From an uncultured Prochlorococcus sp. (lineage in GTDB: Bacteria > Cyanobacteriota > Cyanobacteriia > PCC-6307 > Cyanobiaceae), in the NCBI GenBank assembly GCA_902595175.1, contig CACJPB010000001.1, forward strand, positions 62,001-126,000: a stretch of DNA of 64,000 bases. Direction: 5' to 3'. The notes beneath the pieces are model-generated. The model did no database searches, was not told the origin of the DNA, and worked only from the letters and a program-made list of their open reading frames with translations. Positions 8,805 through 17,953 of the stretch are shown here, piece after piece. Made by a program: the position numbers and the translations under genes. Within the stretch, counting starts at the first letter, position 1, and every line of letters starts with the position of its first letter.

Positions 8805-10838
8805 TTAGAATAAATTATTTTTTGCTCCAAATACTCCTTCTGAAATGATTAATAAAGAGCTTCTACTCTTTATTGAAACAAATTTTTCATTGATAGTTAA
8901 GGGCTCAAAAATCTCAGACGTGCTAGTGTCAATAACTTTTAACCAATTATATTGACATTTCGGCAAGGGGAAATCGATACTTTTTGAATATGCATTTAAA
9001 CCTATCCAGACCAGAGGATTTGTTATGCCTTTGTTAATGCTAAAAGCAACTGTGTGAGACCAACTACTCCAATCGGGATTATCTAACTTTGTTCCATGCC
9101 AATGATATGTTGGAAAATTTTCATTAGTTTTATTCTTAAGTAAGAATGATGGATTAAAAATATTTATTAGTTTTTTTCTGATTTTTATAACGTATTTAAA
9201 ATATTCTAATAATTCCAAATCTTGTTGACTATGTTCCCAATTCATCCAGCCCAATAAATTATTTTGGCACCAAGAATTATTGTTACCGCCTTGTGATCTT
9301 CCTATCTCATCACCCATAAGTATCATTGGAACACCTTTAGAGATAAGTAAACTAAGAATAAGATTTTTTTGTTGTCTTTTTCGTAAATCATTAATTAATA
9401 AGTTCGTAGTTGGTCCCTCTGTACCATGATTCCAAGAATTGTTATGGTTATCACCATCTCTGTTTTGCTCTCTGTTGGCAAAATTATGTTTTCTATTGAA
9501 AGTTACTAAATCTTTAAGAGTGAATCCATCATGCGATGTAATAAAGTTTATTGATTTTGGAAAAATAGTATCTTCTTTATAAATCGATGGAGAACCTTTG
9601 ATTTTATCGCTCATATTCCAAGCTGTATCTTTATCCCCCTTCCAAAATCTTCGCAAATCATCTCTAAAATGACCATTCCAAGTGAAAGTATTTTTAGATG
9701 GGAAATCCCCTAATTTATATAGACCACCACAATCCCATGGCTCACTTATAAACTTTATATCAACAAGTTCTGGTTCACATTCTATATCTTCAAAAATTGG
9801 AGGATCATCGAGTGGCGAGAGATTTTCTCCTCTTGATAAGGCAATACCCAAATCAAATCTAAAACCATCTACTCCAAATTCACTCGCCCAACACTTTAAT
9901 GATTCAATTATTAGTTTTCTAACTAATCCTCTATTTGCTGCAATAGTATTCCCACAACCAGATACGTCCTGATAATTTTTATCTTTCCCAATAAAGTAAT
10001 AAAGGTTTTCATCTATACCTTTCCAACATATCGCAGGTCCTTTGTAATCTCCTTCAGAGGTGTGATTGTATACGACATCTAAAATAACTTCAATTTCTGC
10101 CTTATGACACTCCTCTACTAATTTTCTGAATTCCTCTCTATTCTTTTTAGCTGATTCATTCGAAAGGTATTCAAAATGGGGAGTAAACCAATTAATTGGA
10201 CTATAACCCCAAAAATTCTCTAAACCATTTGGTGCATCAGTTGGATCAAAACAAAAAATTGGAAGTAATTCGATTGAGGTGATTCCCAGTTCTTTGAGAT
10301 ATGGAATTTTTTTTAAAAATTTCTTGAAACAACTTTCAGTTTTATCAGTTGATTCAGTGAAGGATTTGATATGGATTTCATAAATAATTGTTTCTTCCCA
10401 AGAATGTTTCGGTCTTGGAAAATCCTTAAAATTAAATAACTTTCTATCGCAAACAACGCTTTTAAGACAAGAATTAGTATTTTCTTGCGTTTTTAATGCA
10501 TTTTCTCTTTTATAACTACCCCACCCAGTTATACCCCTTGAACATGGATCGAGTAGTACTTTTTTTTCATAGTTATTATTGATCGAATTATTTTTTTGTT
10601 TTACTCTAAAAGCATAAATACAACCTTCATTTAGATTTTTTACCTCCGCATGCCAGTAGGGACCTGTATTATGATTCTGATCTAGTTTCAATATACTTTT
10701 TGGGGAAATAGAGCCCTCTTTTTCAAACAATAAGATTTCTACATATTCTGCATTTGTGGCTACTAGGGAAAAATTAACACCTTCTGAAGTTAGAGAACTT
10801 CCTAAGGGAAATGGTTTACCTTTATTGATATAAGTCAC
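8805..10838 (-). CDS. glgX: Glycogen debranching enzyme / isoamylase-type GH13
   Basis: Hydrolyses alpha-1,6 branch points during glycogen breakdown in the cytoplasm. An N-terminal CBM48-like domain (about 1-100) precedes a GH13 barrel. Conserved regions are DVVYNHT (254-260), the nucleophile in FRFDLG (D329), the general acid in SEPWD (E366) and the third carboxylate in ITSHDG (D437). At 677 residues it has the length of bacterial GlgX/TreX. The start is GTG at 10838. The exact split between GlgX and isoamylase specificity cannot be decided here. Its 3' end abuts tRNA-Gly. No other glycogen gene is adjacent. Confidence 0.94.
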   Translation of the reverse strand: MTYINKGKPFPLGSSLTSEGVNFSLVATNAEYVEILLFEKEGSISPKSILKLDQNHNTGPYWHAEVKNLNEGCIYAFRVKQKNNSINNNYEKKVLLDPCSRGITGWGSYKRENALKTQENTNSCLKSVVCDRKLFNFKDFPRPKHSWEETIIYEIHIKSFTESTDKTESCFKKFLKKIPYLKELGITSIELLPIFCFDPTDAPNGLENFWGYSPINWFTPHFEYLSNESAKKNREEFRKLVEECHKAEIEVILDVVYNHTSEGDYKGPAICWKGIDENLYYFIGKDKNYQDVSGCGNTIAANRGLVRKLIIESLKCWASEFGVDGFRFDLGIALSRGENLSPLDDPPIFEDIECEPELVDIKFISEPWDCGGLYKLGDFPSKNTFTWNGHFRDDLRRFWKGDKDTAWNMSDKIKGSPSIYKEDTIFPKSINFITSHDGFTLKDLVTFNRKHNFANREQNRDGDNHNNSWNHGTEGPTTNLLINDLRKRQQKNLILSLLISKGVPMILMGDEIGRSQGGNNNSWCQNNLLGWMNWEHSQQDLELLEYFKYVIKIRKKLINIFNPSFLLKNKTNENFPTYHWHGTKLDNPDWSSWSHTVAFSINKGITNPLVWIGLNAYSKSIDFPLPKCQYNWLKVIDTSTSEIFEPLTINEKFVSIKSRSSLLIISEGVFGAKNNLF

Positions 10839-11096
10839 TTTCTCTTTATCATTGATTAATTAAATATTGAGATAATTTATTCAAATTGCTGATATTAGAA
10901 TAATAGATACAAAATTAAGAAAAAAACTAAAATTTAAGGTTTCACTAATCAACTTTATTTGATTTTGAGATTATTAATTTCCAAATTAATTACAATTTGT
11001 CTATCCATCTTCTTAATGCATAAATAGATTTATAGAGAAAGCTTAATTGTGAGAAAACCAGATTTTTCTTGATTTCAAAATACAAATTATGTTTTT
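10839..11096. other. Intergenic gap upstream of the debranching enzyme gene
   Basis: About 258 bp of very AT-rich DNA between the GTG start of the debranching enzyme gene and the stop of the small ORF at 11097. I see no tRNA-like fold, no strong hairpin and no convincing ORF. It presumably holds the glgX promoter. Confidence 0.5.
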
Positions 11097-11387
11097 TCAT
11101 GTGATGAGAAGGAAATATATCTGAAAATTAATAAAACATAATAAATTGCTCATATTCTTAACTTTATTTATCTTTGACATTTCTTTTCTGATAAATGAAG
11201 TTGGATTTTTTAAGGATAAATCAAGTGCTACCAATGGTTTTAGCTGTTCTATAGTTAAAGGGCCAAATTTTACATAACAAAAAAGTGAGACTATAAAAAT
11301 AAATAATGGAGCTAAAAATGTCCCTAAGATTTGTATAAAGCTTTGCGCCGCCGGCATTTTCGGTTGCCGTATTTGTATTTGCTCCAT
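11097..11387 (-). CDS. Small hypothetical membrane protein (96 aa)
   Basis: The ORF starts with ATG at 11387. The N-terminal half looks like a real protein: a polar segment MEQIQIRQPKMPAAQS followed by one hydrophobic helix near residues 19-45 and KFGPLTIEQLKPLVALD. The last 30 residues (KVKNMSNLLCFINFQIYFL) look less constrained and could be a drifted tail. I do not recognise the family. It diverges from the HU gene with a shared upstream region of about 75 bp. Coding status is probable, not certain. Confidence 0.55.
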   Translation of the reverse strand: MEQIQIRQPKMPAAQSFIQILGTFLAPLFIFIVSLFCYVKFGPLTIEQLKPLVALDLSLKNPTSFIRKEMSKINKVKNMSNLLCFINFQIYFLLIT

Positions 11388-11461
11388 ATGATATGCAAGT
11401 TCGAGGTTTTTAGGCTTGCTTAAAAAACTTGTCTTTAAATCTCTGCTTTATAAACAATTCA

Positions 11462-11737
11462 ATGAACAAAGCTGATTTAGTAAACCTTGTTGCTGCTCGT
11501 ACAGAGCTCACAAAAACTGATGTTTCTTTAGTTGTTGATGCAGCTATTGAAACTATTGTTGACTCAGTAGTGGAAGGCAAAAAAGTCTCCTTACTAGGAT
11601 TTGGTTCTTTCGAGCCAAGAGATCGTTCTGCAAGACAGGGATTAAACCCTAAGACAGGCGAAAAAATAGCAATACCTGCTAAAAGAGTTCCAACATTTTC
11701 TGCAGGTAAACTTTTTAAGGATAGAGTTCAAGGGTAA
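11462..11737 (+). CDS. hup: HU-family DNA-binding protein
   Basis: Nucleoid protein that bends and compacts DNA as a dimer. The start is ATG 11462 (MNKADLVNLVA), which gives the standard 91 residues; the TTG at 11429 in the ORF track adds an unlikely extension. The family signature is GFGSFEPRDRSARQGLNP near residues 46-63, followed by the arm and the C-terminal helix FSAGKLFKDRV. A rho-independent terminator follows. It is apparently monocistronic. Confidence 0.97.
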   Translation: MNKADLVNLVAARTELTKTDVSLVVDAAIETIVDSVVEGKKVSLLGFGSFEPRDRSARQGLNPKTGEKIAIPAKRVPTFSAGKLFKDRVQG

Positions 11738-11769
11738 TCTTTTTAATCTATTTCTTCTTTTAATGGCAA

Positions 11770-11800
11770 GGTGCTCTTTTAGAGCATCTTTTTTTTTAAT
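11770..11800 (+). terminator. Rho-independent terminator of the HU gene
   Basis: Seven base pairs, GGTGCTC with GAGCATC (one G-T pair), enclose a short T/A loop and are followed by a run of about ten T residues. It lies 33 nt after the HU stop codon. This is the clearest intrinsic terminator in the window. Confidence 0.88.
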
Positions 11801-11874
11801 TTCAATAAAATGGAAACAGCTAAATGTTCAAAACTATTAACAAGGTATCTCAAATTTTGAAATCTCTAGAAGTA

Positions 11875-12183
11875 ATGAAATATTTAACTTTTTTATTACT
11901 AAAATTTTTGTTATTTAATTTTGTTATGGCAGAAACAATACCAACAAAATCCAAGATTTTAAAAAACGCAAGTCATTGTACTAAAGATTCTCAAGCCCAA
12001 GTTTGTAAAGAGTTAGTTTTTGAAATAGAAAAACTTCAGTTACTTGTATTTGACCAAAATAGATTCAAATGTCAATCAAGTTTATTGGGATTGCAGTCGG
12101 CAATTATTGAAGCTCATTTTTTAAAAAATATCTCAAATGAAAGAATTTCGTTTACGATCCCATATGTGATTAAAAATTGTTAA
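11875..12183 (+). CDS. Hypothetical small exported protein
   Basis: From ATG 11875 the product is 102 residues with a hydrophobic N-terminal signal (MKYLTFLLLKFLLFNFVMA) and a likely cleavage after VMA before ETIPTK. The mature part has four cysteines (HC, VC, KC and a final NC), which would fit disulfide formation outside the cytoplasm. The ATG at 11824 in the ORF track would put 17 residues ahead of the signal and is less likely. I do not recognise the family. It is the first of a row of tiny membrane or exported proteins leading to the Hli gene. Confidence 0.7.
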   Translation: MKYLTFLLLKFLLFNFVMAETIPTKSKILKNASHCTKDSQAQVCKELVFEIEKLQLLVFDQNRFKCQSSLLGLQSAIIEAHFLKNISNERISFTIPYVIKNC

Positions 12184-12237
12184 TTATTAAAAAAATTTAT
12201 TTTTTTGGAATATTATAAATTTGGATTTTAAGTTTTA

Positions 12238-12483
12238 ATGGTAAAAGGTTTCTCTGATAATGAAGTTAAAAATGATGCTGCAATAAAAGAATCAAAAAAA
12301 GAAAAAAAAGGCTTAGCAGCTTTTCTTAAAGGCAAGAAATTTACGTACACTTTGCCAGGTAAAAAACAAATAAATATTTTTGGATCAATAGTATTAGGCT
12401 TAAATTTGATTTTAATATTGCTAGTCATCCTTTATTTAAAGAATCAAGAATTCCATGACTTTGTTTTTAATGTTGGCCGTTAA
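12238..12483 (+). CDS. Hypothetical small single-TM protein (81 aa)
   Basis: A Lys/Glu-rich N-terminal half (KESKKEKKGLAAFLKGKK) is followed by one transmembrane helix, INIFGSIVLGLNLILILLVILYL, and a short tail. The topology is probably N-in with the basic region in the cytoplasm. An antisense ORF on the minus strand is its shadow. The family is not recognised. It lies 54 nt after the exported Cys-containing protein gene. Confidence 0.68.
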   Translation: MVKGFSDNEVKNDAAIKESKKEKKGLAAFLKGKKFTYTLPGKKQINIFGSIVLGLNLILILLVILYLKNQEFHDFVFNVGR

Positions 12484-12538
12484 ATATTTTAGATCGAAAA
12501 AATTTTTTAAATGATATATTAAAATTTTAGAAATTCTT

Positions 12539-12796
12539 ATGAAGATAGTAAATTTAGTATTTCAAGTATTTTTTTTGTTAGTTATACTTCTGTTTTTGAT
12601 ATATTTTCTTACCGGTTATGACTCAGCTTTTGAGGCAGATCAGAATTGTCATTCATATCTCTCAAGTTACGATACCATATCTAGAAATTATGGTTGTGAT
12701 CATGATACTGAGACACATCAGTGGATACTTTACGAGTCAAATGACAAAAATGAACCAGCTAAAATTATTAAGAAATTTAGGTACAAATTTTTATAA
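12539..12796 (+). CDS. Hypothetical small membrane-anchored protein (85 aa)
   Basis: One N-terminal hydrophobic helix (VFQVFFLLVILLFLIYFLTG) acts as an anchor or signal. It precedes a polar domain with two cysteines, NCHSYL and YGCDHD, and an aromatic HQWILYESND stretch. It lies 55 nt after the previous small gene and overlaps the 3' end of the oppositely oriented gene at 12791 by 6 bp. The family is not recognised. Confidence 0.65.
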   Translation: MKIVNLVFQVFFLLVILLFLIYFLTGYDSAFEADQNCHSYLSSYDTISRNYGCDHDTETHQWILYESNDKNEPAKIIKKFRYKFL

Positions 12797-13003
12797 ATCA
12801 AATTTTTTATAAAAAAACTTTGCACCTATTATTGATAATATTGCTGTAATTGCGAAAGTAAGATACTGATATATGCTTCCTTCTAAGTAAATTTTATTCT
12901 TATAAAGAGGATAATCAATTAAAGAGCCTAATGTTCCCCAAATTATTACCCACACAGATATGTATAGGATTGCTTTTATTGGATTAGATTTTTTTTCTTC
13001 CAT
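12791..13003 (-). CDS. Hypothetical small two-TM protein (70 aa)
   Basis: Two hydrophobic helices (about 12-27 and 47-62) flank a polar loop DYPLYKNKIYLEG. It begins with ATG 13003, only 2 nt after the stop of the Hli gene on the same strand, so the two are very probably cotranscribed. I do not recognise the family. The linkage suggests expression with the light-stress response, but that is inference. Confidence 0.7.
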   Translation of the reverse strand: MEEKKSNPIKAILYISVWVIIWGTLGSLIDYPLYKNKIYLEGSIYQYLTFAITAILSIIGAKFFYKKFDL

Positions 13004-13005
13004 TT

Positions 13006-13251
13006 TTAATTGATACCAAAAATTGAAGAAGTCACAGGCCTGCCACTAAAAACCAACTCGGTTAATATGAGCATTAAGAATCCAATCATAGCTGCTCTAC
13101 CATTTACAAGCTCAGCACTGCTATTAAATCCAAAAACATTCTTAACTTCATCTCCCTGATTGTCTACCCATTTTGAGTATTCATTATCACTTGATGATGT
13201 ATTACTGATATCATCATTTTGATTTTCCATTGGAGAGCCTTTTTCTTGCAT
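13006..13251 (-). CDS. High-light-inducible protein (Hli, one-helix LHC-like)
   Basis: A single-helix relative of LHC proteins that binds chlorophyll and carotenoid and protects photosystems or newly made chlorophyll proteins under light stress. The chlorophyll-binding pattern ELVNGRAAMIGF occupies residues 47-58 and the helix continues LMLILTELVF. The acidic, Asn-rich N-terminal 40 residues make it longer than minimal Hli proteins. The start could be ATG 13251 or 13230 (MENQND); the former is used. It is cotranscribed with the small two-TM gene downstream. Which hli paralogue this is cannot be told. Confidence 0.93.
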   Translation of the reverse strand: MQEKGSPMENQNDDISNTSSSDNEYSKWVDNQGDEVKNVFGFNSSAELVNGRAAMIGFLMLILTELVFSGRPVTSSIFGIN

Positions 13252-13294
13252 TGTTTTTTTGGTTAATTCTAATAATTTTTAAACTAATTTATTA

Positions 13295-14320
13295 TCAAAT
13301 TAAACTCGATATTATAAAAAAAATTAAAGCAAAAATTATTATCCATAAAAATTGTAATCTCGTAATTAAGTGACAGATTAATTTGATTTTTTCTTCAGTG
13401 CAATTATCTCCAGTCTCATTAATTATTGGCTTTTCAATAATTTCATTTTTATATTTACTTTTACCTCCCAATTTAATACCGGAAATATAGGCAAATATAG
13501 CTTCTGAAATCCCAGCATTGGGCGAATCATATTTTTTACCATCAAGATAACTTTTTTTTATGATTGATCCATAATCATTAACTTTGGAGCTTACTAAAGG
13601 TAACGTTATTAAAACTAATCTTGAAGGAATAAATGTAAAAATATCTTCGATTTTTGCACTGAAAAAACCCAAATATCTAAAATAATCATATTTGTAACCT
13701 ATCATTGAATCTAAAGTACTTATGGCTTTATAAGAAAAACCAAGTGATAAAGGTCCTGGTAGAAAAATTGAATACTTCATAAAAATAATTCCAATAAAAA
13801 TCCAAAATAATGGTCCAAATATTCCATCAACAGAATTTTCGGTAAGGCTTTCTGTACTTGATCTCAAGAGATGTTTTATAGAAGATGACCTTACATCCCT
13901 ACTTACTATTCTTTGTACCTTCTCTCTAATTATTTTCTTATTTTGGTTATTAATTTCCTTTCGTTCTATTAGCTTTGCAATCTCTTTCACACTTGAAATA
14001 AGTCCCTTAGTCGCAATACAACTTGAAAGACCAAAAAAAATTAACAATCCAACAAAAAAATGATTTCTCGATTGCACATAACTTAGTTCTATTAATTTCC
14101 CTAAACCAAAACTCATTCCAATAGTGGATATAGCTACGAAGAAACCACCCCAAAACAATATATTTTTATTTTCTCCAAAATTATTTATTAGGTAATCAGA
14201 TATTTTTTTAATGTAAACGCCGATTACTTGAACAGGGTGGATAAAAAATCTTGGATCGCCGATCAACAAATCAAAACCAATCGATCCAAGGAATATTAAA
14301 AATAAATTTATTTCAGCCAA
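13295..14320 (-). CDS. cobD: Adenosylcobinamide-phosphate synthase (CbiB/CobD)
   Basis: Integral membrane enzyme that attaches the aminopropanol-type linker to adenosylcobyric acid in cobalamin synthesis. The family marks are [18 protein letters not shown] at residues 14-31, [33 protein letters not shown] in the middle and [12 protein letters not shown] later. It has several hydrophobic helices and 341 residues, slightly long. The start is TTG 14320, which overlaps the end of ilvC by 13 bp on the same strand, implying translational coupling between unrelated pathways. Confidence 0.93.
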   Translation of the reverse strand: MAEINLFLIFLGSIGFDLLIGDPRFFIHPVQVIGVYIKKISDYLINNFGENKNILFWGGFFVAISTIGMSFGLGKLIELSYVQSRNHFFVGLLIFFGLSSCIATKGLISSVKEIAKLIERKEINNQNKKIIREKVQRIVSRDVRSSSIKHLLRSSTESLTENSVDGIFGPLFWIFIGIIFMKYSIFLPGPLSLGFSYKAISTLDSMIGYKYDYFRYLGFFSAKIEDIFTFIPSRLVLITLPLVSSKVNDYGSIIKKSYLDGKKYDSPNAGISEAIFAYISGIKLGGKSKYKNEIIEKPIINETGDNCTEEKIKLICHLITRLQFLWIIIFALIFFIISSLI

Positions 14321-15297
14321 CTGAACATCGAGCGCAGACCTTTACCCACTTTCTCAATTTCGTGTTTTGAGTTCTCTTCTCTTAATTTTGTCATTAAGGG
14401 TTTGTTTTTATCGCATTCTTCCACAAAATTCTTAGCGAAAGTTCCATCTTGTATATCTTTTAGAATTTTCTGCATTTCTTTCTTTGTATCACTATTAATA
14501 AGTCTTTTACCACTTACATAATCTCCATATTCTGCAGTATTTGAAATGGAATCTCGCATTTGAGATAAGCCTCCCTTCACCATTAAATCAACAATAAGTT
14601 TTACTTCATGTAAGCATTCGAAGTAAGCAAGTTCGGGTTGATAACCTGCCTCTACAAGAGTTTCAAATCCTGACTTGACCAGTTCTGATAATCCTCCGCA
14701 CAAAACCGCTTGTTCGCCAAATAAATCAGTTTCTGTCTCTTCTTTAAAGTTTGTTTCAAGAATCCCAGCTCTCGTTCCTCCAATTCCTTTGGCGTAAGCC
14801 ATTGCCAATGATCTTGCACTTCCGGAAGAATCCTGCTCAACTGCAAAGAGTGCTGGAACTCCTTGACCATTCTGATATTCCCAACGAACAGTGTGTCCAG
14901 GTCCTTTTGGGGCAATCATTACAACATCCACAAAACTAGGAGGTTTGATAAGTCCGAATCTTATATTGAAGCCATGAGCAAAACTTAGTATCTTTCCTTC
15001 TTTTAAGTTTGGTTCTATTTCCTTAAGGTAAACATCTTTCTGAAACTCATCTGGGAGTAAAATCATAATCCAGTCTGCTTTTTCGCAAGCTTCAGAAACA
15101 TTAAAGACTTGTAGACCATCGCTAATGGCTTTGCTTTCAGACTTACTTCCTTTATATAATCCAACAATTACATCCATACCGCTGTCTTTAAGATTTAGGG
15201 CATGTGCATGACCTTGTGATCCATATCCAATAATCGCTATTGTTTTATTATTTAAAAGACTTAGATCTGCATCTGTGTCGTAAAAGAGTTGGGTCAT
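14308..15297 (-). CDS. ilvC: Ketol-acid reductoisomerase
   Basis: Converts acetolactate or acetohydroxybutyrate to the dihydroxy acids of valine, isoleucine and leucine synthesis, using NADPH and Mg. The nucleotide-binding motif [17 protein letters not shown] lies near residues 24-40. MIAPKGPGH and the metal-site region [19 protein letters not shown] are present. At 329 residues it is the short class I enzyme. cobD follows with a 13-bp overlap. Confidence 0.98.
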   Translation of the reverse strand: MTQLFYDTDADLSLLNNKTIAIIGYGSQGHAHALNLKDSGMDVIVGLYKGSKSESKAISDGLQVFNVSEACEKADWIMILLPDEFQKDVYLKEIEPNLKEGKILSFAHGFNIRFGLIKPPSFVDVVMIAPKGPGHTVRWEYQNGQGVPALFAVEQDSSGSARSLAMAYAKGIGGTRAGILETNFKEETETDLFGEQAVLCGGLSELVKSGFETLVEAGYQPELAYFECLHEVKLIVDLMVKGGLSQMRDSISNTAEYGDYVSGKRLINSDTKKEMQKILKDIQDGTFAKNFVEECDKNKPLMTKLREENSKHEIEKVGKGLRSMFSWLK

Positions 15298-15408
15298 TAG
15301 TTGTAGTTTCTTTGCGTTTAATAGTTATTATTTTAGACATTAAGGTGGTAATAAACCAAAAAAATTATTAATTTAAAAAATTAAAATTAAAATATTAATT
15401 TAGGAAGT

Positions 15409-16020
15409 TTAAGACTGATTTGCTTCGCTTGGATGTGTAATTACTCTATCAATTAATCCATAATTTTTTGCTTCCTCCGCACTTAGAAAATAATCTCTAT
15501 CAGTATCTTTTTCAATTTTCTCAAATGATTGGCCTGTCATATCTGCCATAGACATGTTTAACATATCTTTAATTCTTAAAATTTCCTTGGCTTCTATTTC
15601 AATATCACTTGCTTGGCGTTGAGAGGTCCCTCCTAATGGTTGATGAATCATTATTCTGCTGTGAGGCAAAGCAACTCTTTTACCTTTTGTCCCAGCGGCC
15701 AATAGGAACGCTCCCATGGAGGCTGCGAGGCCTACGCATATAGTTACTACATCACTTTTTACGTATTTAATAGTGTCATAAATTGCCAAGCCAGCAGTTA
15801 CTGATCCTCCTGGGCTATTTATATACAGATAGATAGGTTTGGAATTATCGTCGGAATCTAGATAAAGCATTTGTGCAACAAGGCTATTAGCAATACCATC
15901 ATTCACTTCTTGTCCAAGAAAAAGAATTCTTTCAACACCTAGTCTTGTATATATGTCGACCCATCTTTCGTATTGACTTCCTGGAAGTCTGTAAGGCACG
16001 CTTGGAGTTCCTATTGGCAT
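15409..16020 (-). CDS. clpP: ClpP serine protease subunit, catalytic
   Basis: Catalytic subunit of the ATP-dependent Clp protease. The active-site serine is in LAASMGAF (S101) and the histidine in MIHQPLGG (H126); the Asp is in the DTDRDYF segment. The length of 203 is standard. It follows the clpR gene by 23 nt on the same strand. In cyanobacteria a ClpP and the inactive ClpR are encoded together and assemble into one mixed proteolytic core, and this pair matches that arrangement (ClpP3/ClpR of other cyanobacteria). Confidence 0.96.
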   Translation of the reverse strand: MPIGTPSVPYRLPGSQYERWVDIYTRLGVERILFLGQEVNDGIANSLVAQMLYLDSDDNSKPIYLYINSPGGSVTAGLAIYDTIKYVKSDVVTICVGLAASMGAFLLAAGTKGKRVALPHSRIMIHQPLGGTSQRQASDIEIEAKEILRIKDMLNMSMADMTGQSFEKIEKDTDRDYFLSAEEAKNYGLIDRVITHPSEANQS

Positions 16021-16043
16021 GATTTTAAAATTGTTTGTGAGGG

Positions 16044-16706
16044 TTAAATTTTATTTGGGAGATCTTTTTGACTTGTGAGTATTCTATCGATAACTCCATA
16101 ATCTAATGCTTCTTGGGGGTTGAGATAACTCATCCTGTCAGAGTCTTTTGAGAGTTCTTCGATCGTCTTTCCAGTATTACGAGACAATATCTCAAGCATT
16201 GATTTTTTGTTTTTCAAAACTTCCTCAGCTCTTATTTGGATATCGGTTGCTTGGCCTCTTGCTCCGCTTATAGGTTGATGCAAAACAATAGAAGCATGCG
16301 GAAGAGCGGCTCTTTGTCCCTTAGTGCCAGATGAAAGAATAACTGCAGCAGTACCCATTGCTTGTCCGATACATATCGTGTGTACTGGAGGCTTAATATA
16401 GCTTATGGTATCGCAGATAGCGAAAGCTTCTGTTTCAAAACCAACTGCGTCACCAGTGTACCAACTTGTCCCAGTTGAATTGATATAGAAATATATTGGT
16501 TTTTCTGGATCCTCAAACTCTAAATAAAGAAGTTGAGCAATGATTAGCTCAGTAACATCCATTCCTAGTTGTCTTTTCGCATCATCATCTGAAAATAATG
16601 GTAAACCAAGATAAACAATTCGCTCTTTCAGTAAAAGAGAGGGGAGATCTGGGGGCGGGGTCCTCATAACGGTGTTTTCGCCGTAATAAGGAGCAGATAC
16701 AGTCAT
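16044..16706 (-). CDS. clpR: ClpR, catalytically inactive ClpP-like subunit
   Basis: Aligns along its length with ClpP, but the catalytic serine is replaced: the segment GQAMGTA has Gly (about residue 118) where ClpP has Ser in LAASMGA. The histidine (VLHQPISG) and the Asp-region (DSDRMSYL) remain. It also has an insertion [18 protein letters not shown] between the sheet and helix regions. Such ClpR subunits are structural members of the cyanobacterial and plastid Clp core. I use ATG 16706 in place of GTG 16715. It is upstream of clpP in one operon. Confidence 0.94.
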   Translation of the reverse strand: MTVSAPYYGENTVMRTPPPDLPSLLLKERIVYLGLPLFSDDDAKRQLGMDVTELIIAQLLYLEFEDPEKPIYFYINSTGTSWYTGDAVGFETEAFAICDTISYIKPPVHTICIGQAMGTAAVILSSGTKGQRAALPHASIVLHQPISGARGQATDIQIRAEEVLKNKKSMLEILSRNTGKTIEELSKDSDRMSYLNPQEALDYGVIDRILTSQKDLPNKI

Positions 16707-16747
16707 TTGTATCACAAAAATTAAGATTGAACTGATTCTAGCTAGAT

Positions 16748-17857
16748 TTAGCCCTGTGTCGCTGGTGATTTAAAAGATTTGTTTGACTCAGGATTATTTA
16801 TTAGTTTTCCAAAGACCATTCTTCCCGTGGGAGTTTGTAATGCTCCTGTGATGACAATATCTAATCTGCTTCCAACAAAATTCTTTGCCTCATCAATAAC
16901 AACCATTGTGCCGTCATCTAAATATCCAATACCTTGCATTTTTTCTTTGCCTTCTCTCACGATTTTTATATTAAGTGACTCTCCTGGTTGAACTTCTGGC
17001 CTTAAAGCAATAACCAAATCACTCAAATTCATAACTTTTAATTCTTTAACTTCAGCGATCTGAGAAAGATTATAATCAGCCGTAATTAAAGTTCCTGTCA
17101 TGTCCTCAGTAATTTTAAGGAGTTTTTCATCTACCCCATTACCCTCATACTTTGTTGGGTTTATTACAAGTCTTCTGCCATATAAATCTCTTAATTCTTT
17201 TAATAACTTGAGCCCTCTTCTGCCTTTCGACCTTTTTTCATTACTGCTTGAGTCAGCTAAAGTTTGTAATTCATCAATTACACTTTGAGCAACAATTAAT
17301 TGCCCTTCCAATAAGCCACAACTTAATAGGCCATTGATTCTTCCATCAATAATTACGCTAGTATCTAGGATTTTTGGACTTGCAGCAGGGAGGATACCTT
17401 CATTGACTAGATATGCATCAGTGTTATTTGGATTGAATAATCTCAATAATGTTCTTCCATGGGTATCTGCCAACTTATAACCAAGCACACCAAAGAAAAT
17501 ATTGCTTAATATAGCTGCTAATGGTTTTGCGAAAAAAACCTCTCTAGGGAAGGGAATTAATAGTATTGGAGCTAGTAGGAGATTCGCAACAAGTAATCCT
17601 AAAATTAATCCAACGGACCTACTTATTAATAAGTCCGTTGGCATTGTTCTTATTTGATCAAGAAAAGTCTTTCTAAGTTGAAGGAATACGAAACCAGCTG
17701 CTAATCCTACAAAAAAACCAATTATTGCTAAAACAATTCTAAAACCTTCTACATTAGATACCTGTTTGAGTATATCAACTGGCAATAAATCAACACCAAG
17801 CCACCCGGAAGCAGCCCCAGAGAATACAAATAAAATTAATACTAAGATATCTGTCAT
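16748..17857 (-). CDS. Membrane-anchored PIN/TRAM domain protein
   Basis: Four hydrophobic helices in the first 150 residues are followed by a PIN nuclease-like domain (ILDTSVIIDGRI with the first acidic residue, later GTLITADYNLSQIA) and a C-terminal TRAM domain (about 300-355, ESLNIKIVREGKEKMQGIGYLDDGT). This is the YacL-type architecture, widespread in Gram-positives and cyanobacteria. A role as a membrane-associated ribonuclease is plausible but unproven. It lies 41 nt upstream of clpR on the same strand and diverges from hemW. Confidence 0.9.
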   Translation of the reverse strand: MTDILVLILFVFSGAASGWLGVDLLPVDILKQVSNVEGFRIVLAIIGFFVGLAAGFVFLQLRKTFLDQIRTMPTDLLISRSVGLILGLLVANLLLAPILLIPFPREVFFAKPLAAILSNIFFGVLGYKLADTHGRTLLRLFNPNNTDAYLVNEGILPAASPKILDTSVIIDGRINGLLSCGLLEGQLIVAQSVIDELQTLADSSSNEKRSKGRRGLKLLKELRDLYGRRLVINPTKYEGNGVDEKLLKITEDMTGTLITADYNLSQIAEVKELKVMNLSDLVIALRPEVQPGESLNIKIVREGKEKMQGIGYLDDGTMVVIDEAKNFVGSRLDIVITGALQTPTGRMVFGKLINNPESNKSFKSPATQG

Positions 17858-17953
17858 ATCTATAATCTACTAGGATTTATTAATTGAGTAAATAAGGATT
17901 TTATTTTTTTCGATCCTTAATACTTTTTTGGAGCTTAAAAATGAATTTAGATT

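Noticed and set aside
12228-12428. 66-aa minus-strand ORF
   Set aside because: Antisense shadow of the 81-aa single-TM protein, which has the better topology and charge pattern.
12618-12812. 64-aa plus-strand ORF
   Set aside because: Overlaps the 85-aa membrane-anchored protein in another frame and lacks any structure.
16044-16706. Possible damaged clpP
   Set aside because: The missing Ser is the defining property of ClpR, and the gene is full length in the expected ClpR-ClpP order; it is not a pseudogene.
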